Shown here: positions 39,801 to 45,323 of the stretch, piece after piece | How the letters are laid out: each line of letters begins with the position of its first letter | Position numbering within the stretch: position 1 is the stretch's first letter | NCBI GenBank assembly: GCA_963965975.1 | Contig: OZ014411.1 | Coordinates: forward strand, 16,024,446-16,088,445 | DNA: 64,000 bases | Reading direction: 5' to 3' | Origin: Xestospongia bergquistia | Taxonomy: Eukaryota; Porifera; Demospongiae; Haplosclerida; Petrosiidae | Translations under genes and position numbers: made by a program | Notes under the pieces: generated by a model | What the model was told of the DNA's origin: nothing | What the model saw: the letters and a program-made list of their open reading frames with translations, nothing else | Databases searched by the model: none

Positions 39801-41045
39801 CTGAACAATGTGAACACATACTGTTCTTACTGTACTGTTCCAGAATGGAACGGTAAGCGCAGGTGTTCCAGAACGCTTCCAGAATAGTTCTGCATTGAAT
39901 GTGAACACACATAGTTCTCAAAACAGTTGTTACACCTACTTACTCCTCTCATACTTCGTGTTGAAAAACGGCTACTTCTTGGAGTGAAGAAGAAACACTG
40001 AAATTGATTGAAGTGTGAAGCAAGGATGCACTTCATAAGTTTTTCTCAAACTGATGTGAATGCGTGCCAGAACGGTTCTGTAGAACAGTTCTATAACCTG
40101 TTCTAGGAACAGTGACTAGTGTGAACGTAGTATTAGATTACTTGGCATTGGATTGTTTTCTTTACAAAAGAAACAAACAATGGTTCTGACTGCTAGTGTG
40201 AATTTGAAGTATCACATAGCCTTAGCTTTTATGCTTATAACACTATCAATATTAGAATTATAAGAAACTTTATTAACAACTTCAAATGTTGTAGCATATA
40301 TGAAAAGCTAAGAGCATGTTTTCATTGCTGACAGCTACTAATACTACCCGCAAACTGATCGATTTATTCATAACATCTGTGGGTATAGCAGTATCAATGT
40401 GGTACAATTAAAGAGCAATTTTATTGTGCCTTAGGTTATGAAAACTTAAAATCTCTCATGGGAACAAAGTCAAGTTATAATTAAACAAAAGAGCACAACT
40501 AACTCAGCATGACATGAATTTGCATCAATTATTGTTGAAGGGTTAATTATAACCATACATGGATATTGGCCAATCAGAATGGAGTGCTGGTAGATAGCGA
40601 AAATTCATAAGTTGCTGGTCATGGTCAAATAACAACTTTTAAAAGCTAGGTGATTTTGTAAACAATCATTCCAAATACTAGATGTATGGATGTTTACAAT
40701 AACCACAGTAATAATAATATTACGTATACCACATGGTCTAAAAGAGCTACCAATATTTTGTTAATATAATGAGCATTCACAAACCTAGAACATCATTCTT
40801 CTTTTTTATTTTGATGTGTTCTTTAGGTCCATCTTCTCGAATTCCTAACCCTTTGCCATCAGCCCAACCCATCTTTTCTAACATACGGTAGCCAAATCTT
40901 CCTTGATCTGAACATATAGATAAGTCAGATATACTGTTATTAGTAGAAATTTGAAACAATAATTACCCTTGCTCCAAAATACATTTCTAGGATCCTGGCT
41001 CCATCTCCTTCTCTGCCGTTTATCAGCCAAACAAACATCATCCAT
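9866..41045 (-). CDS. PINX1: PINX1-like G-patch protein (nucleolar/telomerase-associated)
   Basis: Six exons on the - strand give about 242 residues: 40967-41045, 40785-40907, 38363-38458, 37675-37741, 10290-10410 and 9866-10109. Exon 1 has RRWSQDP; exon 2 is the G-patch (RMLEKMGWADGKGLG); exon 3 has DWIAHQDSFDNLL; exon 5 has KFLKSKDLSMKS and VLGKRQHK; exon 6 has LNLQEYFSAKM and a basic C-terminus. These blocks follow animal PINX1 in order. PINX1 is known as a nucleolar protein binding telomerase and aiding rRNA processing. All splice phases agree, including across the very long fourth intron. The last donor (GTTAGT at 10289) is non-standard and the last exon end may be off by a base. It is shorter than the human protein (328 residues), lacking much of the linker. 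It is divergent from the sulfatase gene with 194 bases between start codons. Confidence 0.88.
11003..11341 (-). CDS. Short C2H2 zinc-finger reading frame of element A
   Basis: A 112-residue frame with one C2H2 finger (CSYKSCSC, then HTLKH) near residues 34-57, followed by an acidic Ser/Gly-rich stretch. It runs divergently from the SAMD3-like gene, with about 300 bases between the starts. It is probably the N-terminus of a longer protein cut short here: a fragment at 12836-13138 has the look of the C-terminal part of such a partner, but that link is inference. Confidence 0.45.
   Translation of the reverse strand: MPVLFFKMLCFSFSTTTRDIRLIHSQDPLFSIHCSYKSCSCTFTNNKTYQNHTLKHNYKPSDGNNVIEDGNEIGGSSSIEEIQGEGSSGVVSEHSDTVSDLTLYCVKYNLFE
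11647..14146 (+). pseudogene. SAMD3-like gene inside element A, degraded
   Basis: The first exon (11647-11961) encodes a SAM domain (MTPDDICVFWREEL through LCPVLGDHMKIKKIV). Around 12220-12530 lie matches to the central SAMD3 block (NEIVNALAKRY, TRYPSAKKLEQVAK, LQNKFKNLHRPDSARTMG). The C-terminal region follows at 13429-13668 and 13837-14146 (HPFVAVFGEDL, LVTAIHSYLATYYVFNIAYP, then LNIQDFLNSL). The order SAM, YPS block, FGED block, AxxAxYVFxIxYP matches vertebrate SAMD3. At least two frameshifts, near 12275 and 14065, and an insertion at about 12583-13140 break it. The molecular role of SAMD3 is not known to me. Confidence 0.7.
12583..13140 (-). mobile_element. End fragment of a related TIR element inside element A
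   Basis: Starts with CACTGAAAAAAACAG followed by many GTGTGC/GCACAC-type short repeats, a terminus like that at 30258 but different from the GTGTCA ends of element A. Next to it, 12836-13138 on the - strand is an open 100-residue frame (TPLFGQIQNIIVYD, CEHFHSYEI) that looks like the C-terminal end of an element-coded protein. A matching second end is not seen nearby. Confidence 0.45.
14540..14850 (+). mobile_element. BED zinc-finger fragment, hAT type
   Basis: An open stretch contains a BED-like finger (MYCKLCRRQLLLKANT then NNWLHLHY), the usual N-terminal DNA-binding domain of hAT transposases. It ends at 14850 without a catalytic region. Confidence 0.5.
14980..15430 (+). mobile_element. 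Internally deleted hAT element
   Basis: Begins TAGGGCTGCAATGGATGC, typical of hAT ends, followed by the start of a transposase (MASKREKNSQTWKTFD) at 15113. It then jumps to the C-terminal dimerisation region (NVLEWWKRHSDCYPSLACLA, and SLTPDNADMLIFLQK in another frame). The head (14980-15165) is nearly identical to 26710-26885, so both come from one family. Confidence 0.75.
15606..16169 (+). mobile_element. Non-autonomous pogo/Tigger element
   Basis: Ends CAGTAGAACCTCGCTAGTCTGAA and, inverted, CAGTAGACCCTCCCTAATCCGAA, flanked on both sides by TA (15604-15605, 16170-16171). Inside are the start of a CENP-B type helix-turn-helix (KKLTIDEKIEILDQIG, near 15795) and the extreme C-terminus of a Tigger transposase (LRDLRDLAAKKRLGSLKQST through TDYFV, to 16043). 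The DDE catalytic core is deleted. Confidence 0.88.
16172..17150. other. Unassigned intron sequence
   Basis: No coding match. Bases about 16330-16520 form a strongly purine-rich (GAA/AAAG) tract on the + strand. The rest is plain AT-rich DNA. Confidence 0.5.
17150..18200 (+). mobile_element. Retroelement fragment (fossil)
   Basis: The stretch holds the C-terminal region found after the reverse transcriptase in a family of marine-invertebrate retroelements (CACGTSFSISHALSSPKGGF, IRHNEIRDLT, GFWGERHERTF). The class cannot be fixed from this part alone. It is broken, with several disruptions, and no ends or polymerase domain remain. Its condition suggests an old copy. Confidence 0.6.
18430..18610 (-). 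mobile_element. Ty3/gypsy-type RNase H scrap (fossil)
   Basis: A short - strand stretch resembles the RNase H region of Ty3/gypsy LTR retrotransposons (SPAEQKYAQINNEALANI, RFHKYLYSQKLTIFLTTKPL). No LTRs or other domains were seen around it. It is a broken, old fragment. Imperfect repeats of a roughly 60-base unit (GGGCTGTA...GATGATATAGAAGTAAAACACC) lie next to it at about 18310-18430. Confidence 0.6.
18862..18899. repeat. GC-rich hairpin
   Basis: TAGTGGGCGTGG and its exact reverse complement CCACGCCCACTA are separated by 14 bases. Weaker complementarity (AATTAATTATTCG / CGAATTAATTTTC type) extends outward on both sides. It stands out from the AT-rich surroundings and may be a small MITE. Confidence 0.75.
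19232..20945 (+). mobile_element. Degraded hAT transposase gene
   Basis: Pieces of a hAT transposase run in order on the + strand. The N-terminal finger region is at 19232-19500 (YNSSWEKHPQLKGWLAPV, CKICDKEL). The catalytic region lies about 19525-20180 (FSIIIDESTDIS, KCLCHSAHLCALHACEKLP), with a stop codon at 19729. The C-terminal end is near 20535-20920 (EDWQIFVLASTLDPQFKLKW, then PMESLFSIGG). Frameshifts occur near 19500 and between 20180 and 20530. No clean terminal repeats were identified. Confidence 0.8.
20975..21165. repeat. AGTAATAGTAATA repeat tract
   Basis: Short repeats of GTAATA/TAATAG occur throughout, ending in TCTATTGTAATAGACCCTA. The pattern resembles subterminal repeats of a small DNA element, but no matching opposite end was found. 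Confidence 0.5.
21170..22765. other. Unassigned, probably transposon-derived sequence
   Basis: Contains scattered open stretches without a recognised product. One at 22354-22680 begins MSEAEKLLQLIVESEFTDAN and is interrupted by stops. Bases 21930-22060 are locally GC-richer. Nothing here can be named. Confidence 0.4.
22768..23895 (+). mobile_element. Short hAT element with internally deleted transposase
   Basis: Both flanks carry dense AACTATAACTAAA-type subterminal repeats (22785-22930 and 23725-23870). The outer ends look like CAGTGATGTGTTAGTT and, inverted, CAGTGCAGTGTTGTTTTAGT. A clear eight-base target duplication was not found. The element contains one intact 194-residue frame, listed separately. 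Confidence 0.7.
23099..23683 (+). CDS. BED finger fused in frame to hAT dimerisation domain
   Basis: An uninterrupted 194-residue protein. Residues about 5-62 form a BED zinc finger (SVWDYFEF, CGAKI, LRKHLEKFH). A charged coiled-coil-like stretch of E/K residues follows (about 64-85), then a linker. From residue 120 comes the C-terminal hAT dimerisation region (FWLSSAHSYPKLFDVATDIL, SVPASSAPVERVFSVSGD). The whole catalytic core is missing, yet the frame is kept across the deletion. It could still bind element ends or pair with an active transposase, or be an early step to a host gene; neither is shown. Confidence 0.6.
   Translation: MASGRPRGSSVWDYFEFSEAENKSVCVVNAGDSKPDSEPCGAKIAGKYPTNLRKHLEKFHKKEYDEMERKEKEKKEEEAKKVSSFKKSKSPTSPSIESSLDNISKIEEEMCLYEKQYLEISEDTDPIEFWLSSAHSYPKLFDVATDILSVPASSAPVERVFSVSGDACRGKRNRLSGQNLERETLLRVNKAILL
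23896..24340. other. Unassigned intron sequence
   Basis: AT-rich. A short stretch near 24170-24235 reads HLERNKVVIVPIDKTKSD, weakly like a retroelement coding fragment, but it is too short to assign. Confidence 0.35.
24350..24985 (+). mobile_element. pogo/CENP-B type DDE transposase fragment
   Basis: Translated pieces match the DDE_1 catalytic region of pogo/Tigger-like transposases: LPLTILDVFAAHRCSDVL, then HQVYVPASCTGELHPLDVGI, then FSRWYADEV. The last 125 residues (24604-24981) are open to a stop; the upstream part (24352-24549) is in a different frame and broken. No N-terminal DNA-binding domain or ends were seen. Confidence 0.8.
24986..26705. other. Unassigned degraded sequence
   Basis: Contains broken coding-like patches at about 25590-25735 (LENQLFKKLENQ, GDSDDDSVSQHN), 25750-25900 and 26140-26620, none long enough or similar enough to name. 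They may be remnants of the second SAMD3-like gene or of another element. Confidence 0.4.
26710..27715 (+). mobile_element. hAT element, 5' part and catalytic fragment
   Basis: Starts TAGGGCTACAATGGATGC and is nearly identical to 14980-15165 over the first 175 bases, including the transposase start MASKREKSSRVWKTFD at 26844 and CNLCKVSLDYSGGTGN after an early stop. The catalytic part continues around 27145-27480 (TGENIATCLRWGISEVRIVA, VHDNASNM, CVAHTLQFAVNKGL), then an acidic region to 27715. Several stops and frameshifts are present, and the right end is not defined. Confidence 0.8.
27716..27929. repeat. Repeats of ATCGTGAATT
   Basis: The motif TGAATT/TCGTGAATT recurs about eight times between 27740 and 27870. 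The segment ending CGCTATTTTTGTTGTAGTTC also appears, with few changes, at about 470-500 and 3750-3775, so it looks like a dispersed repeat. Confidence 0.55.
27930..30009 (+). pseudogene. Second SAMD3-like gene, degraded, with nested hAT insert
   Basis: Central SAMD3 block at about 27990-28160 (KRFPSREEYTRVAADIIRT, PFMKPPNGSP). A degraded part at 28325-28640 ends FQKYPFLKSFEQ. After a nested 650-base hAT-type element (29036-29684) comes an open C-terminal stretch, 29683-30009 (GQPDVSSQMFLVINQEIV, LALLSSFHVINICYPKGCNN). This end matches the C-terminus of vertebrate SAMD3 in layout. No SAM domain was found upstream, and the gene is broken by stops and the insertion. Confidence 0.68.
29036..29684. 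mobile_element. Non-autonomous hAT-type element nested in SAMD3-like gene
   Basis: Ends CAGTGTTCTAGCCAAA and, inverted, CAGTGTTTTAGCCAGA. The bases AATGA abut both ends, a possible partial target duplication. The interior is GC-richer than its surroundings, includes a run of about 18 C (29638-29655), and codes a short WTKEFDWLEIVNKGGRMAMM...CKLRQKH stretch like the N-terminus of ZNF862-type hAT proteins. Confidence 0.7.
30040..30260 (-). mobile_element. Terminal inverted repeat region of a SAMD3-type element
   Basis: Just 3' of the SAMD3-like C-terminus lies a 220-base tract rich in GTGTGY/GCACACC repeats that ends, read inward from 30260, CACTGTAAAAAAAATGGTGTG. This is the same kind of end and the same position relative to the SAMD3-like gene as in element A, and close to the orphan end at 12583. 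Confidence 0.65.
30261..32160. other. Unassigned intron sequence
   Basis: AT-rich with no named product. A 70-residue - strand frame at 30727-30939 (ELKAFECPTYTKYIKYSL) looks like worn coding sequence but is not recognised. Bases 32035-32140 code NTVVELLVAVVASAGNLNLK, probably the front of the hAT remnant that follows. Confidence 0.4.
32160..33390 (+). mobile_element. Degraded hAT transposase gene
   Basis: Around 32195-32280 reads VPHLSFTSDLWSTTVTINSL then MNLTAH, the start of a hAT catalytic region. The C-terminal dimerisation domain is at about 33210-33386 (ECNYARFPLLSEAARSIL, VPATSTPSERVFSNAGNIV). The middle is too worn to follow. Confidence 0.72.
33391..35470. other. Unassigned AT-rich intron sequence
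   Basis: No coding match, RNA gene or clear repeat was recognised in about 2 kb. It is likely older transposon decay or ordinary intron. Confidence 0.45.
35481..37538 (+). mobile_element. Young, nearly whole hAT element
   Basis: Terminal inverted repeats AGAGCCAATGGTTTTCCG and, inverted, AGAGCCAATGATTTTCCG bound 2,058 bases. The flanks ACTTTAGT (35473-35480) and ACTTTAGC (37539-37546) are a 7-of-8 target duplication, as expected of hAT. The interior is markedly richer in G+C and CpG than the host sequence. The coding region is almost continuous (next entry). Confidence 0.92.
35656..37343 (+). pseudogene. hAT transposase with few disruptions
   Basis: From ATG 35656 the frame runs to 36678: a BED-type finger (CRYCDHSLDFI, DHLKSKKHARK), then the catalytic start (YVSITADETTD), VTDNASYCKKAYRDVL, and CIAHIVNLVSE. 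A stop codon at 36676-36678 interrupts it; the same frame reopens to 37035, where a second stop follows DPRQLPDW. A different frame then carries the C-terminal dimerisation domain at 37041-37343 (MPVSSVDVERSFSQYKHIL). So one in-frame stop plus one break separate it from a full-length reading frame of about 560 residues, pointing to recent activity. BED-to-dimerisation order and length are normal for hAT. Confidence 0.85.
38975..39075. repeat. Tandem duplication of about 49 bases in a PINX1 intron
   Basis: The unit AAAACATGTCCAATCAATAG...GGTAATAATTGTTA occurs twice without change, followed by the start of a third copy (AAAATAAAACATTG). Perfect identity suggests a very recent slip. Confidence 0.9.
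39747..40132. mobile_element. Harbinger-type MITE in PINX1 intron 2
   Basis: Ends TACTATGTTCACACTGGCAACT and, inverted, TACTACGTTCACACTAGTCACT; both sides are flanked by TTA, the three-base target of PIF/Harbinger elements. The inside is rich in GTTCT/AGAAC repeats. A short stretch near 39965-40020 codes ATSWSEEETLKLIEV, like the SANT/Myb helix of Harbinger accessory proteins, so this seems to be a shrunken copy that kept a piece of that gene. Confidence 0.85.
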
Positions 41046-41239
41046 AATAAAACACAGTGAACTGTCACACGTGGAGTCTATAGTGCACGTGAGCTTCCTT
41101 CCACCTACCACCTTAGGGATACAAATTTTGAGTAGGAAACTTCCTCGCTCAGAGGAAGTTTATTGACCATTAATGCAACACAGGAATTGACATTTCGGAA
41201 TTACTTATTTGCTCACGTTGTCAAAGGTGTGGCTCATTC
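41046..41239. promoter_or_regulatory. Shared promoter between PINX1 and the first sulfatase
   Basis: Only 194 bases separate the two divergent start codons, so both 5' ends and promoters must lie here. A perfect 9-base hairpin (AAACTTCCT / AGGAAGTTT, 41137-41161, loop 7) sits in it; its arms include GGAA, the core of ETS-type sites. No TATA box is evident. Confidence 0.6.
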
Positions 41240-42763
41240 ATGTTTTGTAGTTCTCTTGTATTCTTTGCTGTTCTGTTCTCAGAACTAGCTATTGCACAGC
41301 CAGCTAAACCTCATCTAGTTTTCATGCTTGTTGATGATTGGGGATGGGCTAATGTAGGCTATCATCGTAATCCTCCTACTCGAGAGGTTGTCACTCCTCA
41401 TATCGATAGCTTGGTTAAGGAAGGTCTTGAACTAAATCAACATTATGCATACCAGGTTTGTTCACCTTCTCGGTCATGCTTAATGACAGGTAGACTACCA
41501 ATACATGTCAATGATCAAAACTCTTCTCCAGATCACTACAACCCAAATGATCCCGTGTCTGGCTACTCAGGTATTCCTCGAAATATGACTGGTTTAGCTG
41601 AGAAGATGAAAGATGCAGGATATGCCACACATCAAGTTGGTAAATGGGATGCAGGTATGGCTACACCTGATCACACACCTCAAGGACGTGGTTTTGACTC
41701 TTCATTTGGTTACTATCATCATGAAAATGATTATTATACTGAAAACTATGGCTTATGTAATGAGTCAGTTATAATTGACTTATGGGACACAGACCATCCA
41801 GCACATGGAATTAATGGAACAGGACCTGATAACTACGAAGAAGGACTTTTTAAGGAACGTCTACTTTATGTTGTCAACAACCATGATACAAGCAAACCTC
41901 TCTTTCTCTACTATGCACCTCATATTGTACATGCACCATTACAGGTTCCTCAAACTTATTTGGACATGTTTAGGTTTATAGACAATAGAGATAGAAGGTA
42001 CTATCATGCTATGGTGACTTACTTAGATGATGTCGTTGGCAATCTCACTGATGCTTTGAAAAAACGTGGAATGTGGGATAACTTGCTATTTGTGACTAGC
42101 AGTGACAATGGAGGACCAGTATATGCTGGAGGGGGTGCCAATAATTATCCTCTGAAAGGAGGAAAAATGAGTGACTGGCAAGGTGGTATTAGAGTGAATG
42201 CATTTGTGTCTGGTGGTTATCTTCCTGAAAAAATGAGAGGTCAAAAGACAGATGGTTATATTCATTTGGCTGACTGGTATGGTACATTCTGTGCTATTGC
42301 AGGTGTCAATCAAGTAGATGAAAAAGCTGCTAAAGCCAAACTACCACCAGTAGATAGCTATAATATGTGGCCCCTTATCTCTGGGCAAACAACCACTTCT
42401 CCTCGTACAGAACTTCCAGTTAGTTTTAATACCTTAATTAGTGGTGACTATAAAATCTTAACAGGTAATGTGAGTGAAAATGGTTGGACAGGACCACAAT
42501 ATCCAAACCAAACCAATCCCCGTGGTGGTATAATAAGTGTGGAACACTGCGGAGATGATGGATGCCTCTTCAATATTAAGGATGATCCTGAAGAGAGAGT
42601 CAATTTAGCTACTAAGATGCCAGATATGCTCAAGGAAATGCAGATAAAATTGAAGGAGGTTCAAGATACTTATTTTAGTCCCAATCGTGGTGGTGTATGG
42701 CCTGGAGCTTGTGACACAGCTATCAATAAGTATGGTGGGTTTTGGGGACCATTCTTGCCTTAA
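41240..42763 (+). CDS. Secreted/lysosomal sulfatase, arylsulfatase B-like, copy 1
   Basis: Intronless, 507 residues. Signal peptide (1-19, ending in AIAQ), then the sulfatase fold: metal-binding DD in LVDDWGWAN (about 31-32), CSPSR with the cysteine converted to formylglycine (about 73), GKWDAG, His in IVHAPLQVP, SSDNGG with the DN metal ligands, and GGKMSDWQGGIRV with the lysine. The layout fits type I sulfatases of the ARSB/ARSI/ARSJ group, which remove sulfate esters from glycosaminoglycans and related sugars in lysosomes or outside the cell. The histidine normally after GKW is aspartate here. The C-terminus ends in conserved GGFWGPFLP shared with the second copy. Several N-glycosylation sites are present. 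The substrate cannot be told. Confidence 0.93.
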   Translation: MFCSSLVFFAVLFSELAIAQPAKPHLVFMLVDDWGWANVGYHRNPPTREVVTPHIDSLVKEGLELNQHYAYQVCSPSRSCLMTGRLPIHVNDQNSSPDHYNPNDPVSGYSGIPRNMTGLAEKMKDAGYATHQVGKWDAGMATPDHTPQGRGFDSSFGYYHHENDYYTENYGLCNESVIIDLWDTDHPAHGINGTGPDNYEEGLFKERLLYVVNNHDTSKPLFLYYAPHIVHAPLQVPQTYLDMFRFIDNRDRRYYHAMVTYLDDVVGNLTDALKKRGMWDNLLFVTSSDNGGPVYAGGGANNYPLKGGKMSDWQGGIRVNAFVSGGYLPEKMRGQKTDGYIHLADWYGTFCAIAGVNQVDEKAAKAKLPPVDSYNMWPLISGQTTTSPRTELPVSFNTLISGDYKILTGNVSENGWTGPQYPNQTNPRGGIISVEHCGDDGCLFNIKDDPEERVNLATKMPDMLKEMQIKLKEVQDTYFSPNRGGVWPGACDTAINKYGGFWGPFLP

Positions 42764-43005
42764 AATAAATGCTAAGCAACTTCTAAAACTTGGCTGATTG
42801 CTACTAACTTAAATGTACCCCGCTTCTTGTTTATTTTTACGATATTATCGCAATTATGATCGTTAATAGTAATAGCTGTAATTGTTTGCTACATTAAAAA
42901 CTGAAACGCAGATGACAAAGAGGAAACGAAGCAGAAATGAAGAAATGACGTGCTAACGATCACGTGGTACCTGCGTTAGGCGTGGCTCGTTCTACTGCAA
43001 CCAAT

Positions 43006-44532
43006 ATGATCCTTCATAAAGCTGTTGTTCTTTTTGTTGTTCTGTTCTCAGAACTAGCTATTGCACAGCCAGCTAAACCTCATCTAGTTTTCATGCTTGT
43101 TGATGATTGGGGATGGGCTAATGTAGGCTATCATCGTAATCCTCCTACTCGAGAGGTTGTCACTCCTAATATTGATAACTTGGTCAAGGAAGGTCTTGAA
43201 CTAAATCAACACTATGTTTTTAAGTTTTGTTCACCTTCTCGGTCATGCTTAATGAGTGGCAGACTACCAATACATGTCAATGACCTGAACCTCTCTCCAG
43301 ATCACTACAACCCAAATGATCCCGTTTCCGGATATTCAGCGATCCCTCGAAATATGACTGGCTTGGCTGAGAAGATGAAAGATGCAGGATATGCCACACA
43401 TCAAGTTGGTAAATGGGATGCAGGTATGGCTACACCTGATCACACACCTCAAGGACGTGGTTTTGACTCTTCATTTGGTTACTATCATCATGATAATGAT
43501 TATTACACTGAACGAGTAGGTGCATGCCACAAAACACCAATTGTTGATTTATGGGATACAGATCATCCAGCACATGGAATTAATGGAACAGGACCTGATA
43601 ATTATGAAGAAGGACTTTTTAAGCAACGCCTACTTGATGTTGTCAACAACCATGATACAAGCAAACCTCTCTTCCTCTATTATGCACCTCATATTGTACA
43701 TACACCTTTGCAAGTTCCTCAAACTTATTTGGACATGTTCAGTTTTATTGATGATAAAGATCGACAGATTTATCATGCTATGGTGACCTACTTGGATGAT
43801 GTTGTTGGTGATCTTACTGATGCTTTGAAAAAACGTGGAATGTGGGATAACTTGCTATTTGTGACTAGTAGCGACAATGGAGGACCAGTATATGCTGGAG
43901 GGGGTGCCAATAATTATCCTCTGAGAGGAGGAAAAATGAGTGACTGGCAAGGTGGTATTAGAGTGAATGCATTTGTGTCTGGTGGTTATCTTCCTGAAAA
44001 AATGAGAGGTCAAAAGACAGATGGTTATATTCACTTGGCTGACTGGTATGGTACATTCTGTGCTATTGCAGGTGTCAATCAAGTAGATGAAAAAGCTGCT
44101 AAAGCCAAACTACCACCAGTAGATAGCTATAATATGTGGCCTCTTATCTCTGGGCAAACAACCACTTCTCCACGTACAGAAATCCCAGCAAGCATTAATA
44201 CCTTAATTAGTGGTGACTATAAAATCTTAACAGGTGATGTTGGTCAAAGTGGGTGGACAGGACCTCAATATCCTAACCTAACTAATCCTAATGGTGGTAT
44301 TAAACCAATTGAGCACTGTGGAGATGATGGGTGCCTCTTTAATATTAAAAATGATCCTGAAGAGAGAGTCAATTTAGCTACTAAGATGCCAGATATGCTC
44401 AAAGAGATGCAGACAAAATTAATGGAGGTTCAAGCTACTTATTTTAATCCCAATCGTGGTGGTGTGTGGCCTGGCGCTTGTGACACAGCTATCAATAAAT
44501 ATGGTGGATTTTGGGGACCATTTCTGCCTTAA
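43006..44532 (+). CDS. Secreted/lysosomal sulfatase, arylsulfatase B-like, copy 2
   Basis: Intronless. The ATG at 43006 (508 residues) is preferred over one 42 bases upstream because it starts directly with a signal peptide (MILHKAVVLFVVLFSEL). All active-site blocks match copy 1: DDWGWAN, CSPSR, GKWDAG, IVHTPLQVP, SSDNGG, GGKMSDWQGG, and again Asp replaces the His of GKWH. Most differences lie between residues about 55-85, 155-175 and 395-430; the block from DDVV to GQTTTSPRTE is almost identical at DNA level, suggesting gene conversion. It follows copy 1 by 242 bases, in the same direction, and may have its own promoter. Two close intronless copies suggest retroposition in the family's past followed by tandem duplication. 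Confidence 0.93.
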   Translation: MILHKAVVLFVVLFSELAIAQPAKPHLVFMLVDDWGWANVGYHRNPPTREVVTPNIDNLVKEGLELNQHYVFKFCSPSRSCLMSGRLPIHVNDLNLSPDHYNPNDPVSGYSAIPRNMTGLAEKMKDAGYATHQVGKWDAGMATPDHTPQGRGFDSSFGYYHHDNDYYTERVGACHKTPIVDLWDTDHPAHGINGTGPDNYEEGLFKQRLLDVVNNHDTSKPLFLYYAPHIVHTPLQVPQTYLDMFSFIDDKDRQIYHAMVTYLDDVVGDLTDALKKRGMWDNLLFVTSSDNGGPVYAGGGANNYPLRGGKMSDWQGGIRVNAFVSGGYLPEKMRGQKTDGYIHLADWYGTFCAIAGVNQVDEKAAKAKLPPVDSYNMWPLISGQTTTSPRTEIPASINTLISGDYKILTGDVGQSGWTGPQYPNLTNPNGGIKPIEHCGDDGCLFNIKNDPEERVNLATKMPDMLKEMQTKLMEVQATYFNPNRGGVWPGACDTAINKYGGFWGPFLP

Positions 44533-45323
44533 CATATATCTATTTATCTAGATATATTGCTAAATTACTGCCTAATTTTGCTGATGACGCTGTGCTGGCT
44601 CACATATCTTTTTTAGATTTTATAATGCTGTATGATAAGCCTTGTGTTTTTTTACAATCCTCTTAGTGTATCATGATTATTAATTTTTTGAAACAACAGA
44701 GCTCTTTTTGAGAAGTTTACATGTGGATAATTAATAATAGCTTTATTACATAGACAATAGGATGCAAGTCTGCTATATAAAGATTTGCTATGTCTCTATC
44801 AAACAATCAAGTAGGTACAACATCAGGTGTCAGCTGCAAACTTGGGTATAGGTTATGATTATATGTACGGGGTGGTGAAGATTGTTTTGCAAACATTTGA
44901 TGTTTTGACTCAACAAAATAAATATACTATAATTATTATACACATTCTTGGCACATTTAGTACAAAAGTTATTACATAGAATATTAAGAGTCACTTGAAG
45001 AAAATGTGTGTGTAAATATTGTATACAATCATAATTATTTATAGCAAACATTGTGCCTGTAATATCTTGTTGTATAGAAGGGCAGAACATTGACACAGAG
45101 ATATTGAAGTAAATACCTGCTGTGATATTAAGACGAGAGTCATCATTGGCATCGGATAAAATTAAAATGCTTCCAAGCCACAATCAATTTTTCTTGCTAA
45201 TTGTATAAACAAATTCACTAATTGTTTACCCATTGTGCTTTACAAGTATTGAGCACCCACGCGCGAGTCTCAACAAGCTTAATATAAGTGCGTTGCCGCA
45301 TTATTATTCTTATATAGCGAGCC
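44533..45323. other. Intergenic region, no assigned gene
   Basis: AT-rich, between the second sulfatase and the pseudophosphatase. A - strand stretch at 45115-45183 (WLGSILILSDANDDSRLNIT followed by a good GT) looks exon-like but has no convincing acceptor or partner, so no gene is called. The last 150 bases must hold the promoter of the next gene. Confidence 0.5.

Noticed and set aside
39733-40036. Open frames within the Harbinger MITE
   Set aside because: They run through terminal repeats and arise from GTTCT/AGAAC repeats.
44830-45183. - strand gene of about 117 residues
   Set aside because: Only about 20 residues look coding; the rest is AT-rich noise and no acceptor or partner exon was found.
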